Numbered from the stretch's first letter, positions 48,459 to 63,240 are shown. The stretch: DNA of 64,000 bases from Vespula vulgaris (GCF_905475345.1 NC_066588.1:2017501-2081500); one strand, 5' to 3'. Made by a program: numbers and translations. The notes: generated by a model from the sequence alone, not told the origin.

Positions 48459-51400
48459 TCGTGTGCTTGGGTTTGTTAGAGCGTATTCGAGAACTACGCG
48501 AAAGGACAATTGCCCGTACAGATGGAAGGGTCCTGGACTGACTACTTCAAGAGTAGTGACTCACAATACCACTCGCACGGCAGTCGCTCTTATTAAAGCG
48601 ACGAGCCGACCGAGGAGCGTTAATGATTCCTCAGAAGGATTGTTTAACGAAAGGGACAAAGAGAATTTTTAATCTTTTCTTTTTTATTTTTTCTTTTTTC
48701 TCTCGTTCGATTCGATTCCGTACGATCGTCTTAGAGAAATGATAAAACCCAAGAATAATTCTTATTCGCGTTACATTCGATAAGCATGGCGACAATTCAA
48801 ATAACGATCTCGTATAACCCCCGTTGAAACTTTTCCTTCGGCTTTGCGTCACCGCGTAAACGACACTGCACGTGACGCTTTCGTGAGAACATTGCAAAAC
48901 TTCCGTGTTACGTTCGGCAAGTCGTTCGTAGTATTAGACTTCGTGACTGTCGTCTTCGCGGAAAGAAGAAAACGATAGATCGATTGTCGTTCGACAAACG
49001 ACATTCGAGAGAAACGACGGCCTTTCTATCCTTCGACCTTCTTGTCTTCTTTTGTGGATCTCCATCGACGTTACAACGACTTTCTCCGTAGAATCTCACG
49101 ATTTTCCTGACGTTAACGTCGGTCTCTGCGATAACGATACCGACGTCGAGAAATCTATTCTAGGATAGATAGGAAAATTCCTTATCGTTAGACCATCGTA
49201 CATACCATACATTCCAACAAATATTCCAGGAAAGCGCTTTAGATTTTCGCGAGATTCGATAGAGTTACCGTAGTCGTAGGATTTACATATTTAAATATTA
49301 AATGAACGCAAATAATATGCAGATCGAATGCGGTGAAATGCTTTAGAGAGAGATAGATAGAGAGAGAGAGAGAGGCGGGAGGGGGGTGTGAGAGAGTTAG
49401 AGAGAAAAAGAGGATAAAGAGGCAAAAAGAGAGGCGTATGATGAAAATAAGGTTCCAACGATATATCACCGCGGGAGAACATACTGCGCGATATGGCTGG
49501 ATATGTATATGTATTTTATATATATATGTGTGTGTGTATGTATGTATGTATGTATGTTTTCAAGCGAGCTGCCGGTGATTTATGTTCATTCGCATTAAAA
49601 GCACGGCATAAAATCTTTGATAATTGATCGCGCCTTACGGAGCTTTGTCTTAAAGCATTCATTTGTCTCTTTCTTTCTGTCTCCCTCGTCTATCCCTTCC
49701 CCCAAGCCAAGCTCACCACACCCTAACTTCGCTGATCTCCCGCGAACGTCAAACACGCTCTAAATCGACCTCTGCGTACGCAGTCGTTGGTCCGTAAGTA
49801 ATGGATGGATGGTGCAGGATGTCAGATTTATTATCCCCGTCGATGTTTTTCCTCTACGTTCGAACTCAGCTGTTCGAAAAATACGTGGACGCTAGGTAGG
49901 ATCAGCAGGATAGGAAAAACCGTGCGGAATAATTTTTTTTCTTTTCTTTTTTTTGGTGTCTTTCTTTTTTTTTTCTTTTTTTTCGGTTGGCGCTCGTCCT
50001 ATCGTCGAGAGGAAACGAGACGATCGATGTCCGAAGGAGAATAAGAAGAAATGGAAGGAAATATGGATGTAGGGAAGAAGAAGCGAAGAAGATGATGGAG
50101 ATGAGAGAACGAAAGGCAAAAGCTTCGAATGCTTTATAGACTAGTTTGGTGAGAGACGACAAAATGACCCTTAGCTTGATACGAGATCCTCGTAGAGACG
50201 GAAGGACGTAGTAAGCATTGTCGCCGTAGTTTGATGATGGATGAACGGGAAAGGAATGCCGTGGGCTCTTCTAGTCTTCGGCATTCGCCTTTCTTCCCCA
50301 TCTCCTCCTTGGCTTGATTCTGCGGCTACGGGCTGTCTCCGTCTACAGAACCGTGTCCTTTTAAAAGTGGGCGGTTGCGGATAAACTCAAGTAATTTGTC
50401 ACTTTCCCACCGTCTAGGTTACGACGCACCTAAATACACCCGGTTCTTGTAAAAAGTAAATCGCTATATATATATATACATGTACGTAGATATATACACA
50501 TATATACCAAGTTATATCGAAACTGTCATTCCCCCTTTGTCGCATGCTAATTTTGAGATATGATCGTTCGTCGGCAGGATGCGTTGAAAGAAAAAAAAAG
50601 AAGATGGGAAATGGAAAAGAGAGAAAAAAATTTGAAGAAGAGAATGAAGGAAATGAAACCTATCGATCAAGACATTTCGTAGGGATGTCTTTTTATAGAG
50701 TTTTTCCTGTCTATACACCTGACTATCTTCTATCTCTTTATCTGACAAATAACCATTTTGTTCGTCGGTTCGAATGGAACGTCAAAAAATTTATCTATCC
50801 TCTTTAAAGAACGGATAGATACCTATACGATAGCCTGTCAGCTATCCCGCAATTTCTGTCTATGTTACTCCCGAGGAAATGTAGCCGTCGTAGATTTCGA
50901 AATTCTAACTGACCATATTGATCCTCGATCTTTGTAGTAAATATACGACCGATCGATGACGGACGACCGATAGAGAAGACCGTCCAATGGAGGATAGACC
51001 TTTCGATTTTCTTTACGTTCTATAAATTTCGTGACAATGTTGACTTTTTTTTACGTACTTTATCTCTTGATAAAATCCACGTGTTTCGCCAATACACTCA
51101 GAAAACTAAGAACGAAACGAAAGCCAGACACCGTCGACGGTATCGTCCTATTTTTTCGAGCTTCACCCAATTTCATCTATCGATTCGCTTCGTTCAGTCC
51201 GATAGGACCTACGTTATTCCGCAAATACGAAGAATGGAAATATTCTATCATTATTCTTCCTCTTATCATTTATTAGAGACGAACAGTTGCCAATTTCTCA
51301 CGTTTGCAAGTCATATCTTATCGTTAAACTCTAAAATTATTCTGATCAAGCATGGAATCCAGCTATGAACATAAATGTACTTATGTTTTTTTATTAGCGA

Positions 51401-52154
51401 GACTCCAACCAGTCAGCCGGTCTTGTCGTCGTTCGTACGTTATTACTGATCCTCAATAAAAATATTATGAATCAGCAATGATCAGTTATTCCAATAAAAA
51501 GAACGTATGTATCTACTGTTAGTTTTTAATTTCGAATCCTTCTTCATAAATAGTTCAAATGGTCTTTTTCTCTTTTCAATCTCCCGATGATTATCGTGCA
51601 TCCATTTTAACGTGCATCCATGAAACTTTCATAGCCGAGTATCAACGTGGAAAGAGCGATGTTACTATGCTGAAAATTATTCCTTTGTTGTGGACAATCT
51701 GACCGTTGAAGGTCCCATAAAACAAACGCATGAGGTTATAAGGTCGGTCGATAACATTTATGCGTGATCTAAAGCGGTCCTTTGCTGTAAGATAACTCGC
51801 CAATTACCACCAACCGGAATTCATAAGCACCCCTGCGTGTCCGAGGTCAAGCCATTGCAGGCGATGTTAGTTTATAGCGGACTGACCAGCGGTAGTAGAG
51901 CCAAGGTTGGAGAGGGAGAGAGAGAGGAAGCAACAAAGAGAGAGGAGAGAGAGAGAGAGAGAGGTCACGTCGATGTAAGCATCGTAAAGCGTAGGACGGC
52001 GAGTTTGCCAAGCCAATGCCACGATCAAACGCTGCAATTAAGTAGGCACACCCTTGGCGTATCTCCCTTGCGGAATCTACGTTGGATAGACGCCTATACT
52101 ACTAAGAGCGTTCACCTATTCGCCTAGCATGAAAATACAATCCTGAGAGCTAAC

Positions 52155-52160
52155 GAGAGA

Positions 52161-52229
<69 letters not shown>
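52155..52229. repeat. (GA)n microsatellite with GATA units
   Basis: About 30 GA units preceded by GATA repeats. Confidence 0.96.
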
Positions 52230-52230
<1 letters not shown>

Positions 52231-54428
52231 CAAAGAGAAGGGAAGATACCTTATTCCCCTATCGAAGTTCAACGTTGATCAATATTGTTTGGCATAGTCC
52301 AGTACTATCGAAGAACAGTTTCGAGATAGTAACTAACAAGGAGTAATTAGTACGATAATTACATGTCATACGACGTTTTGCTTCTACTTATATCAGATCG
52401 AATTCACTTAGATATCAGCATAGTTATCGATGCTCGTAGTTGTTTTAACTATAAAGTCATTGTCCTTTGATATTTTATAAACGCGTATTATGATACATTA
52501 TTACGTTATTAGCTTTTCACGAATATCGTTAAAAAATGATTACCGTAGGTGGAACGTGTATCTAAATAATGCATAATTGCGATCATCAAATTTTATTGCT
52601 ACGTCAGCATCGTCAAAGGAGGAACGTTAATCATCGATACCTTTCGTTCTCTTTTTAACCGAGCCGGACAAGCGACTGCTTTTCTGTAACATCCAATGCC
52701 TATGGGCTTCTTTTCTCGTGTTTTTGCTATCCCCTCTCATTTCCCTCTTATTGTCACGACTCGCTACATCCTCCACCAATTTGTCTTCCACGGAGTGAGA
52801 TGGGTATGAAAGGAGAGAAAGGACAGACAGACAGAAAGAAAGAGAGAGAGAGAGAGAGAAAGAGAGACAGAGAGAAGGGCCTGTGACGAAGAGAAGGATT
52901 AAAAATAAGAAGAAAAGCGTGGGAAGGCAAGGCCACGAAAGAGGAAGAGAGGAAGAGTGAGGATGAAATGGTGGTAGTGATTTGTGAGTTAAAGTCGTTA
53001 AAGGTGGGAGGGAGGGTTGTAAGGTCGACGAAGGTTGGAAGTGGATGCAAGCAACCCCCGCAAGGATGGGACAGTCGTTTGTCATCGCTGAATAATCGCG
53101 AAGGACTGCTTGGGCGGCTAGGACGAGGAGAAGCTCGGTGAGAGAGAGTGGAAAAGGAATAGAAGGAGAGAGGGATGAGAAGGTGGTTTGGAACGCTGAA
53201 CGTTCGAGGCTGACGGCAGCGGGGGCGTTTAAAAGTACAATGGAGACCATTTACCCTCGACTCTCTTGTAGCTGCCCTCTTCTTCCACCCCCACCTCCTC
53301 CTCCTTCTCCTCCTCTACCTTCTCTTCCTCTTTCCTCCTTCTTCGTTCCTTTCCACACGTTCCTTCTCTTCCCTATCTTCTTAGCCAGGTCAGGAAAGTG
53401 CCTTGTAAGGGGCCCAGAAACCGCCCCATTGATGTAACTACGTCTTGGTGTACGTGCGAAATGAAACTATTCCGTAGAAAATATACAAGATAAGCGACGT
53501 TAATCTTCTAAATGTACACAGAGGGTAAGCTGCACGGATATAATGCTAATGATAATAATAATAAGTCAACGAGCAAGCGAACCAGGAAGGTGAATGGAAA
53601 AAGCGTGTACCGTGATTCTTCTTTATCAGTAGACGATGATCGCCGCGAGAGCGCGCGCGTATCCTTCTCCCGTTCTCTCCCTCTCTCTCTCTCTCTCTCC
53701 TTCCTTCCTTCCTTTCATCTATCCCTCTACCACCCCCTTCTTAGCCACCGCTCTCCTTTACGGCTGAGTCTGGAGATAAATCGAGAGTTATGTCGATGGC
53801 TTTGGGAAACGGTCGTAATTGCGATGGTGTTGGGGAACCTATGACAGTTGGGACGATCTCGTTCTTGTCGACAGTGAATTAATGTCGACGTTCAACTTCA
53901 TTCGATCCTATTGTTCGTGTTTACCCTTCGTCGTTTGCTTTTTAATCGAATAATTTTAATCGAAATCATTTAATTCGACATAATTTTTTTAAGAACGTTC
54001 ACGCTCGTCGAACTTCTCCTTCTTTCCTTCTTTCGTCGATCTTTTGGAATTGATGTTTTATGATTTATTGTTGTGTGACGTGTTTCGAACGCGTGTCGCG
54101 AAATAGAAGACAATAACGTAATACAAAGATCTTATGGGAAGATCGACAACGTAACGATACCAGTAGACACTGTGTCGAGCCTAGACACAACGTTCGGTTT
54201 ACGACATAGGTAACCACAATGCAAGGTCCGATAAAGCGAGAACGTCACGTTCCATCCGTTGTAATTACTCAAGGCGAGGTGATCATCAACATTTGCGTAG
54301 GTAGCATGGAAGCGAGGCGGTCTGATTGATGCAACACATATACATAGACGCACTTTGGTTGGCTTGACAACGTCTCTGATAATGCCTATGGCTCGTGAGT
54401 GAGCATATCTACGATTCTAAGTACCTTG

Positions 54429-54438
54429 TATGTGTGTG

Positions 54439-54490
<52 letters not shown>
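54429..54490. repeat. (TG)n(TA)n compound microsatellite
   Basis: TG units followed by about 20 TA units. Confidence 0.95.
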
Positions 54491-54493
<3 letters not shown>

Positions 54494-55343
54494 GCATATA
54501 TACATACGTATACATATATGTACGACTTTGATAGTCCCATGTTTGATCTGTCTTACCGGTAAAACGAATACTTTTTGAAGATTTAATATACGTTTGTTTT
54601 TATTTCATGTTTGTCCACCCCGTTTGAATTTTCTTTTCTCTTTAATCATCGCTATTTTTAATAGTTCATCGTTAAGAGAACTTTCAGTTACATTGTAAAT
54701 CCTTCGTTTCAACAGAACAATTTTCCCTTTTCTCTTGTCTGTTGCTCTATGCTACCGGAACGTAAAAACCTTTGATAATACGTAGACCACTGGTATTAAA
54801 CGAGAAATGTATGTAACACGGGTACGTATAAATGCGGGTTGAAAATGAAACGAAAATGATATACGCTTTATAATGCTAAAATTCGTTCCGACGTGTATTA
54901 TATATAGAAACATGCTTGTTTAATTATTTTAACAAATATATCGCGACGTTAGCGTTAATCACGAAGAGAATCGATCCGTTAATTAAACTGCCGATAAAGT
55001 ATTGTCAAGGATATTTCGACTATTACACCTACATACCTACTCGTTTCCATTGGTTTTTAGTGAACGACAAATATTGGTTAAAATCACGAACGTTATCACG
55101 TTCGGTTCTCCTACGTTTGTTCGTTCACATGTCGATACACGAAACGGTATCTAGTTATTATTAATAAACGTATCGCAGATATGTCATCGATTTTAATTAA
55201 CATTTACTTTTTATGTATGTTTCAACGATCGAACGAAGATGATTGCTTCCTTTTTGTTTCTATATTTTTTTTCCTTTTTTCTTTTTTTCATATTTCTTCT
55301 TTTATTTTGCAATACGATCCTATGAGCCATTAGTAACATTACG

Positions 55344-55553
55344 TTATCGTCGATTCTGAATGTTATCGAGCGGCGTCTTCCATCCCTTATTCTTCGTTCG
55401 TCTTGATACGGCTGCCTTCAGGTCGTCCGTCTCTTCCTTTCTAAAAGCTATTGCTCTCTCCACCGGAGATAATCTCGGTTGCATGACTGGAGGCTCGTCA
55501 TAAAGCAGGCGCACGGTCATGGGGGCGAACGTTCTATCTGCCGAGTCGCACGG
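55344..55553 (-). other. Candidate 3'-terminal coding exon, unknown product
   Basis: On the minus strand a pyrimidine-rich acceptor (GTGCTTTCTCGAG) precedes 69 open codons and a TAA at 55344. The peptide is charged and soluble-looking (TVRLLYDEPPVMQPRLSPVE, then KEETDDLKAAVSRRTKNKGW). The frame stays open upstream to 55625. Codon third positions are G/C-rich against an A/T-rich background. No family is recognised and no upstream partner exon could be fixed. Confidence 0.32.
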
Positions 55554-56864
55554 CTCGAGAAAGCACGTATGAAAGGGAAGAAGCGTGATTCGGTGCTCGG
55601 AAGCACATCCACCCACGCAAACCATAGAGGGAAAGGTATTTTACTCGAGCGTTCGCAATATCAGTGGGTGCTCATCCAACCTGTGTCCTTTCTTCTATCT
55701 TTCAGATGCAATCTGTCCCCAATCTCTTGGTAGATTCGCGCTATCATAAAGAAGACAATCTTGCGTCGATCGTAATGATTCCTCGTCTTCAATTTTACCT
55801 TGATATTTCGAAATTAATGGCATTCCTCGGAAAAATCAGCAGTGAATATTTATTACTTCGCAATGTTTGCTTTTTTTTGATAAAATAGGTCGTGATACTT
55901 TTCTGTTCGATGATTCGACCTTTGAAAATATGTTCTTAAATAAATAGGACAAGTTATTATTGCTTTTCGAGGATAAAGATTTTCATGGTAGAAAGTATTG
56001 GCTGGTATTTACAGTTCGGCAATATCGAACTGTTTATCGGAGAATGAAAAAACATTCTTTTTACTACGATGTCCCAAGCAATAAATATGTAGGTTTTATA
56101 TATATATATATACATATGTATATGTATATGTAGGTTATACAAATATATATGTATATTTCTTTTTGTATTACGTTCGTGTTTAACAAATCACGAAAAACTT
56201 ATGGTTGCATGCAAATGAACGATAGATAATTCCAAATGTGAAAACGTATACGAGCCTCTCCTTTCTTCCATTGTATAGAAAATATAGAAAGGTCGTTCGA
56301 TGGAGTTCACGTTGGGCCTAATTGGAATGGTCGCGTTCGCGTGATCATGTCTTTGTACGTATTCAACAAAAAGGAAAAACTACTCGGACATAGAGGCAAG
56401 AGAGGTGGGGTTGGTCACGCGACCGACCAACAAACGATCCACCCCCTTTCGGTGGATATCTTTATCTGGCCTCTTAACCACATCGTTTCGTTGTCGTAGA
56501 AAACGTAGCTCAAAGGGTAAGCAATTTCAAACTTAATCGTCCGTCGAGCATTTCAAGACGTGAACTATGCAAATGAATTCAAGCACGGTCGAATAAGATG
56601 ATTAATGAATTTGTCTAAACGTTAAATCATTTCGTCGCGACAAATCGTAGTTACAGGCGCAAATGACAGTAGTTACGACCATTCTATGGTCGGACATATC
56701 GTGACTCTCGGTATAAACATTCTAAAAATAAGTTTCTTAATTTACCTAGATAGACCTAATTGCTTGGACGCTTAACGACATATCGTCTAAATACCTTATC
56801 AACGAACAAACGTAAGGAAGTGGTCTGTACCTACCTTAAACAATATGTACATGTACTTACGATA

Positions 56865-56903
56865 TACATACATATACATACATATGCATGTATGTATGTA
56901 TGC

Positions 56904-56936
<33 letters not shown>

Positions 56937-56970
56937 TGTATGTATGTATGTATGTATGTACATACATATA
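56865..56970. repeat. (TATG)n array, roughly palindromic ends
   Basis: About 17 TATG units flanked by CATA units, so the array ends can pair as a hairpin. Confidence 0.96.
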
Positions 56971-57555
56971 TACGTTTTCGTAATTCAGTCGTGCTAATAA
57001 TTGACCAGTGCACGATTATTATCCGATATATCGCGATAACGTTTACCTCACGACTTGGTAATCGCGTTACCATAATGACCAGACAGCGATGACGGTCAGG
57101 ATCATAATTAGACGACGTTGGTCACGGACTGTGCCGTTAGGATAACGATCGACGAACGTAAGCTAAAGAAAGTCCTTTCGAATTAAACGGTATGGAAGGT
57201 TTACTAAGAGAGAAAAAAGAAAGAAATTTACCCTTTTTCTCTCTCTCTCTCTCTCTCTCCCCCTCTCTTTTCAACTGAATTCCCCTACCCCCTTTCTCTT
57301 TCCAATCGGTATAGACATTCGACTCTTTCAAGCACAACCCCCTTTATTGGAAGGGTGCTCACTCAAATAAGCTCGGGGCTCGTGATAAGGATCGCAGGTG
57401 AAGTAAAATAAATTACATTCGTAATGCCGAATGGGCAAGTCTGCTACCCTAGCGGCTGCGTGCCGCCCACGCCATTGTGTTCCCTTTTCCCTGTCACCCC
57501 ATCGCCAACTCGACGGAAATAGCAACACCGGCAGCTATCCAGAAACGACGACAAC

Positions 57556-57556
57556 T

Positions 57557-57587
<31 letters not shown>
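57556..57587. repeat. (GAC)n microsatellite
   Basis: About ten GAC units. Confidence 0.94.
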
Positions 57588-59045
57588 ACGACAGATATTT
57601 TCTTTGGTCGGTGTTTTTCCATCGTTTCTCCAGCCTGTGGCAGAGGATTTCAACAACCCTCTTTGTCCTTGATATTCGAACGTACCAAAAAGGGTTTCTA
57701 TTGTATTATGTACCGTTAATCAAATCAAATCGATATATTTCACTTATCCTTTTTTTCACAACACCCCGTTCGAACGTAACATTTCGATTTGAAATAAATC
57801 ACAAGCGAGAAAACGATTTTGATCGAATCAAAGGAAAACTGATAAATCAAAAATGTCGCCGTCATAGATAGAGAATATACTTTGATAAATACATAATCTT
57901 GATATATATCTACTGTAGAACACGTGGTCGCCGACAGTTATTCGACGATGTCAAGAGAATACACGAGTTGAGAGGAACGAGTGGGTAAGACCCGAGCAAC
58001 ACGTGATCGGCCCCTCTCGTATGCAACAGAATTGACAGGCAATAACGTTCGTGCTGTCGAGCTAACGGCACGTGTGCACAAAATTTTCAAGTTTTCACCG
58101 TGGAATATATGGCGATGAAAGCCGAGCCGACTAAAACCATGTTCCTCGAACACGTATCTTGTTACAAACTTACTTTTAAAGGGAAGCCTTCGTCTGTAGT
58201 CGGTCGTTTACCGTCAAACTTCTATCAAACTCTCGTGATAAAAATTTAACGCCGGAAGTCTACTCGAAACTGTCTAACTATATCCGCTGAGGTTTATAGC
58301 GTTGATCGAAAGTCGATTCGACCGATTGTTCGATCGAGAACATCTTTTTACTTTTCTATAACTACAAGAATTTTCAAATAAACAAGGCAATTTATTTCTT
58401 GTTCCAATGGCCGAACGAAATTTGAGAAAAGGAGGAAGATCATTAATTAAAAAAAAAAAAAAAGAAGAAAAACAGAAGAAGAAACGTCCGACAAAAATCT
58501 CGAAGCAAACGTTAATCGTCCTGTACAAATTTCAGTAAGAATGCGATTTTATCACAATTCCGATTCGAGTAGGAAAAATGAGGAAGACGGACAAAAGTTT
58601 TTACTTCGGGCACGTTCGTTTGAAAATTTCACGGGTTATAACGCTTTCGTTTCCCTTTATATCCTTCTCTCTTTTTTATCTTTCGCGAAAGTTTTGCCCT
58701 TTATGGGTGAGAAAATATACCTCGTTCCCCTCTTCGTCCCTTTGCAAATTATTCTCTCTAAACAAGTTTCCCTTCGAATTCGTAGAATTTAAAGGGCCAA
58801 CTATTCCCTATTCTTTCCTCCCTATACTTTCTTTCTCCTTTGAAGTTGAAAAAGAAAAGGAAAAAGAAACAAAGAAAATAGAAAGAAAGAAAGAAAGAAG
58901 AAAGAAAAAAAGAACGGGGCAAACGATTTTCGCGTTAGCTGGCTCGTGGCAAGCGAAGAGCGTACACGCGAAACCGAAATGGCGGTTAATGGACCGTAGC
59001 AATAAAGCGAGCGGTGTTACATCGCTTTCTCCCTCTTTTTCTGCT

Positions 59046-59046
<1 letters not shown>

Positions 59047-59088
<42 letters not shown>
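59047..59088. repeat. (CT)n microsatellite
   Basis: About 20 CT units. Confidence 0.95.
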
Positions 59089-59092
<4 letters not shown>

Positions 59093-60879
59093 CCTCTTTC
59101 TCTGTGTGTTTCTTGGCATACGAGTACAACGCGAAACTTTCCGCGATCGGAGCAATAACTCTAAATATCGAGGTATCGGCCCGTACGCTCGTTTCTCTGG
59201 ATTAGTTCGGCACGGTTAGCTGAATACCTACTTCTGGCAAGTATAACGTTCGACCAGCACGCTCGTTAGACCAACGGTGTTTCATCCCTTCTTTCGAGAT
59301 CTTTCCTTCGTCCACGTACTCCGAGATATTCTACCTTTTTTCACCTACTTCGTTATTTCCCATGGTATCGGTCATAAAAATCGCTTTTCCTGATAATTCA
59401 AGAGGGTACTCACGAAACGATTTTTACAAATGGCGAACTCAAATGTGTCGCAATAACTAATTGTTTAAGACGAACTTATCGCGTAGTAATATTACGTAGC
59501 TATGCATCTTCGAACGTTTTTTTCTTCTTTCTTTCTCTTTTTTTTTGTTTTTATTTCGTTGCTTTTTCTTTTTATTATTTCTTTCGTTCTTTTCTTTTTT
59601 TTTTCCTTTTCTTTTTTTTTCTCTTCTTTTGTCGATTATCGCGCAATTAGCAGGGTTAAAAAAAAGTTTTATCTGTGCTGCCAGTTTCACACGAATACTT
59701 TCCCAGAAAAAGGTATACTCCTCCCTCGCTTGAATTCCATGCGCTCCGTTGAACGCACTCTTTCTTCTTGTTGGAGAATTTACATTGTTTGCGTTTAACG
59801 TTTCCAACGGTTTCTTGTTTTTTTTCTCCCTCTCCCTCTTTCACTTGCTTCCTCTCTTTCTCTCTCTCTCTCTTTCTCTCCCTCTCACTCTTTCCTTCCT
59901 CCCCAACACTTGGCATAACGATACAAAGCTGCAACCACACGTGGCTACATAAATAACACATTCCAACGTAACCTGAATTTGTTGTTATCATTGTTAAAAC
60001 AACCGGTTAAAGCCTCACCGGGTTGGGAAAAAAGGAAAGGAATAAAGGGAAAAATTCGTAAACTTGAAAAGCTCCTTTTCTTGTCTTTCCGATGACAATT
60101 CATAGAAAAAGCGTAAAATAAAACGACGGAATTTCCTCAAAAAGATATTTCTTATCCCGACGGATTTATTCGAGCATTGTTAGAGCCCCGTTAAATCTCT
60201 AGACTCAAACTCGGTCACTTTTGTCCGATCGATTCTGAAGAATGTTCTAAATCGATTATGCGATTTTATCACCGGTAGTTTCGACGATTATTGATAGATA
60301 TTTCGTAAAACTTCGTCTAGACGTTTACTTTATTCTCTCTAATATCTTACGTTAGTCCATTGGGAAGAACTTTTAATTCTTCCTCTATCACTATCTTTCA
60401 TTATCTTTTTAAAACCATCAGTCTATTTTAATAGCAAAGTACCCGCTCGTCTCTTTTACAAGCACGAACGTGAAACAATTTCGCTTACAAGGATTTAACA
60501 TAGCGCGGATTATTATAAATTATGAAGAAAAGAAGTCCGGATCTTAGTTTCTCTACTACTACTAGCAGAGAGTAGTTAAAAATGCAAGGAACACCAAAGT
60601 AAAGGAGAAAGAAGAGGGAAGAAGAGGAGATCGTTCGAGTGTAGGTTGATACTCACGAAAATCGTTCGCTCGAGCTTGCAATATTAAAAACCACCCTCTC
60701 CCCCTCCCCCACGTTTCACCTCTATCCATCGACCCGCTTCACTCACGCTCTCCGCTTGGAATTGAAACAGCCGAATTCATGAGACTACTTTCCTCCAAGT
60801 TTCCAAAGAGTGGTCTCGAGAAGTTCCAGTGTTAAGCTTTCAAATTCGCAATTGGCAAATTCTCCTCTCTCTCACTCTC

Positions 60880-60880
<1 letters not shown>

Positions 60881-60926
<46 letters not shown>
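60881..60926. repeat. (CT)n microsatellite
   Basis: About 20 CT units with a short C-run interruption. Confidence 0.95.
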
Positions 60927-60930
<4 letters not shown>

Positions 60931-61787
60931 GTCTTTCTCTTTATTCTTCTTTCTCCTCTTTGCTTCGCTCCTTACTGAAATAAAGTAACGCTTGGCTCAG
61001 GACCGTTCCCTCTTGCGAATAGTAGCAGATTATAAATGAGTGGACGTTGCAAAGTTGTATTTTCATAGAACGGCCGCATCTACTTCTTCAGGCAATTAGT
61101 ACCATTTGAAAAGTCATTAGTCAAATATTCTGCCACTTTGATGGCCTTTTGTCGACGTTCAACTAATTGACGTTCACTTTGCTGAGAAACGAAAAGTTCT
61201 CGTATAAAGGACAATCGTCATTTTGTTAATTATTAAGAGTTTTTGAATATACGATAATTCCCCGCAAATTTGTTCGTTCCGTCTTACTAAGAATAATGTT
61301 ATATCCTTGGTAAGAAAAACCGTTGGTTTTATTTTCCTACGTTTTTTCAAGATATACATTCTTTTAAGGGTCGTGAAGTTCGATAAAGCGAATTATTTTC
61401 AAAAGGCCACGTTTTCTTTGAAAGGACGAAAATACCAAGGGAGTATCAACGTCCGAAGGAAACCTCATTAGCATAAATAGAACGTACGCGGACGTATAAC
61501 GGCCGACAAGAGGAACAATTTCCGTAGCAAGGAAAAGCTCCTAGAGGATCCACGGGACGTCACAAAATGGACATTTGGAGTCGCATGGAAACGTTTCTGG
61601 AACGTGTTTGTGAGATTCAATGGAAAGCGCCTTTACAAGGGTCGATTTTGCGCTGTAGGTACTACGCGGGAAAGACAAATGCGTTGCCACAAATGTTCCA
61701 CGCAATTACGTTCTTCTCGTTTCTAGTAAGATACCACCCGTAATTTTTCCCCTATTATTTTTCTATCTCTGTCTCTTCTTCTCTTTT

Positions 61788-61794
<7 letters not shown>

Positions 61795-61819
<25 letters not shown>

Positions 61820-61897
61820 CCTCTCTCTGTCTTTCTCTTTTTATTTCTTTTTATTCCTTCTATCTTTTTTTCTTTCTTTCTTTCTTTCTTTCTTTAT
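61795..61897. repeat. (CT)n and (TTTC)n microsatellites
   Basis: CT run near 61797-61820 and TTTC array near 61870-61896 within one pyrimidine-rich stretch. Confidence 0.93.
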
Positions 61898-62225
61898 CTC
61901 TCTTTACTGTCCGAGTGAGCACGATTATTTCGTTCCGATCGTTTCCAGAAGAAATATCTCGCGTAGCTCGCGGCACTATTGAAACAACGAATCGATATCG
62001 CAATCGTTCGAAGAAAGAAAGAGAAAAAAAAGAAAAAAAGACAGAAAGAAAGAAGACTCACCAAGCGATTACCCACGCGGTACATGTACCTCTTCGTCGT
62101 CCCTTCCTTCGAAGTCCTCCGACAGAGAAAGAGCTTCTAACGGGTTCGCATAGAAAAGAAGAGGGAAAGATGGACGAAAAGTAGAAAGAGAAAGAAAAAG
62201 ACAGACAGACAGACAGAGAGAAAGA

Positions 62226-62232
<7 letters not shown>

Positions 62233-62262
<30 letters not shown>
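62233..62262. repeat. (GA)n microsatellite
   Basis: About 15 GA units following GACA and GAAA units. Confidence 0.94.
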
Positions 62263-62266
<4 letters not shown>

Positions 62267-62669
62267 ATTGCCCTGAAGGTAGTTCTCTACCTGGCGGAAA
62301 CTTGGAAATCCTTTTATTTACTCCGCCCGTGACGGTACCGAACGTGCCTGTCGTTGAGGATACTTTTGAATCGAAAAGAAAGTAAGAAAGAAAGAGAAAG
62401 AAAAAAAGAAACGAAAAAAGAAACGGAAATAGAGATAGAATAGATCGAGCTATGTCCGTCCATCCACATTCTTCGAGGACATTCAAGAACGCTCCTTCGT
62501 GAATCGACGAGAGGCGAAAGGAACTTTCGGATAAGTTAAATCAAAGTAGTGAAAGAGGGTGAAAGGTGCAACTGTATCGTCTGGCCTATCGCCCTTTCTT
62601 TTAACGAGCAGGTCGACCGGCACAGTTCTATTTTACTGCTATTAACTTGCTCCCATGTGAAAACGAGCA

Positions 62670-62672
<3 letters not shown>

Positions 62673-62713
<41 letters not shown>
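62673..62713. repeat. (GA)n microsatellite
   Basis: About 20 perfect GA units. Confidence 0.96.
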
Positions 62714-62717
<4 letters not shown>

Positions 62718-63023
62718 TAGAAGGCTTGGATTCATGTAAAATTCATCGAAGCTTACTCGACGGTATACGCTGACACGTTGGAGAATACTGGAGAGTAAAG
62801 TTTTTTTCTTTTTTTTTTTTTGAAATTTAACCTTTTTTGCCAAGGAACGGATGATGGGTGACCTTTTAATATGACTTTATAAACGTTCAATCATTTTTAT
62901 TCTTAACAACATCTAGGTATATAACGACTTCCTTCAAAAGTTCTAGAATGAGAATTAACAAAAAGTTCTTTAATCGATCTTATCGCAAAACATTATCATG
63001 TATACATATACTTCCATTTGCAG

Positions 63024-63093
63024 GTTCAATGATGTGAGTGGTCGCACACACCGGAGAACATCAAATGTCAAACATCACAATGGGGTGAATAAG
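63024..63093 (+). other. Candidate exon
   Basis: Acceptor TTCCATTTGCAG is followed by 70 bases open in one frame (FNDVSGRTHRRTSNVKHHN) and a GTTAGT donor. It could be coding or untranslated; no family is recognised. Confidence 0.22.
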
Positions 63094-63240
63094 GTTAGTT
63101 ACCCTTTACTCCTACGCTGCATTAACTGTAGACCGTTCGCATGAACGAACGATGTTACGCTAGCGACACGATAATTTCCGGAATCCATTTATATTACATA
63201 AATACGATATCTTCGATAAGTATTTTTTTTTCCGTGGTTA

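Noticed and set aside
52627..53250. 207-codon minus-strand open frame
   Set aside because: It is the longest unexplained frame in the 3' part, but it is driven by a purine-rich + strand (GA arrays read as Leu/Ser/Phe/Pro). No domain or splice structure supports it.
57357..57447. Cys-containing minus-strand frame with CNLFYFTC, resembling a cyclic neuropeptide
   Set aside because: There are six residues between two cysteines, as in C-type allatostatins, but no signal peptide, flanking basic sites or conserved core residues. The resemblance is too thin.
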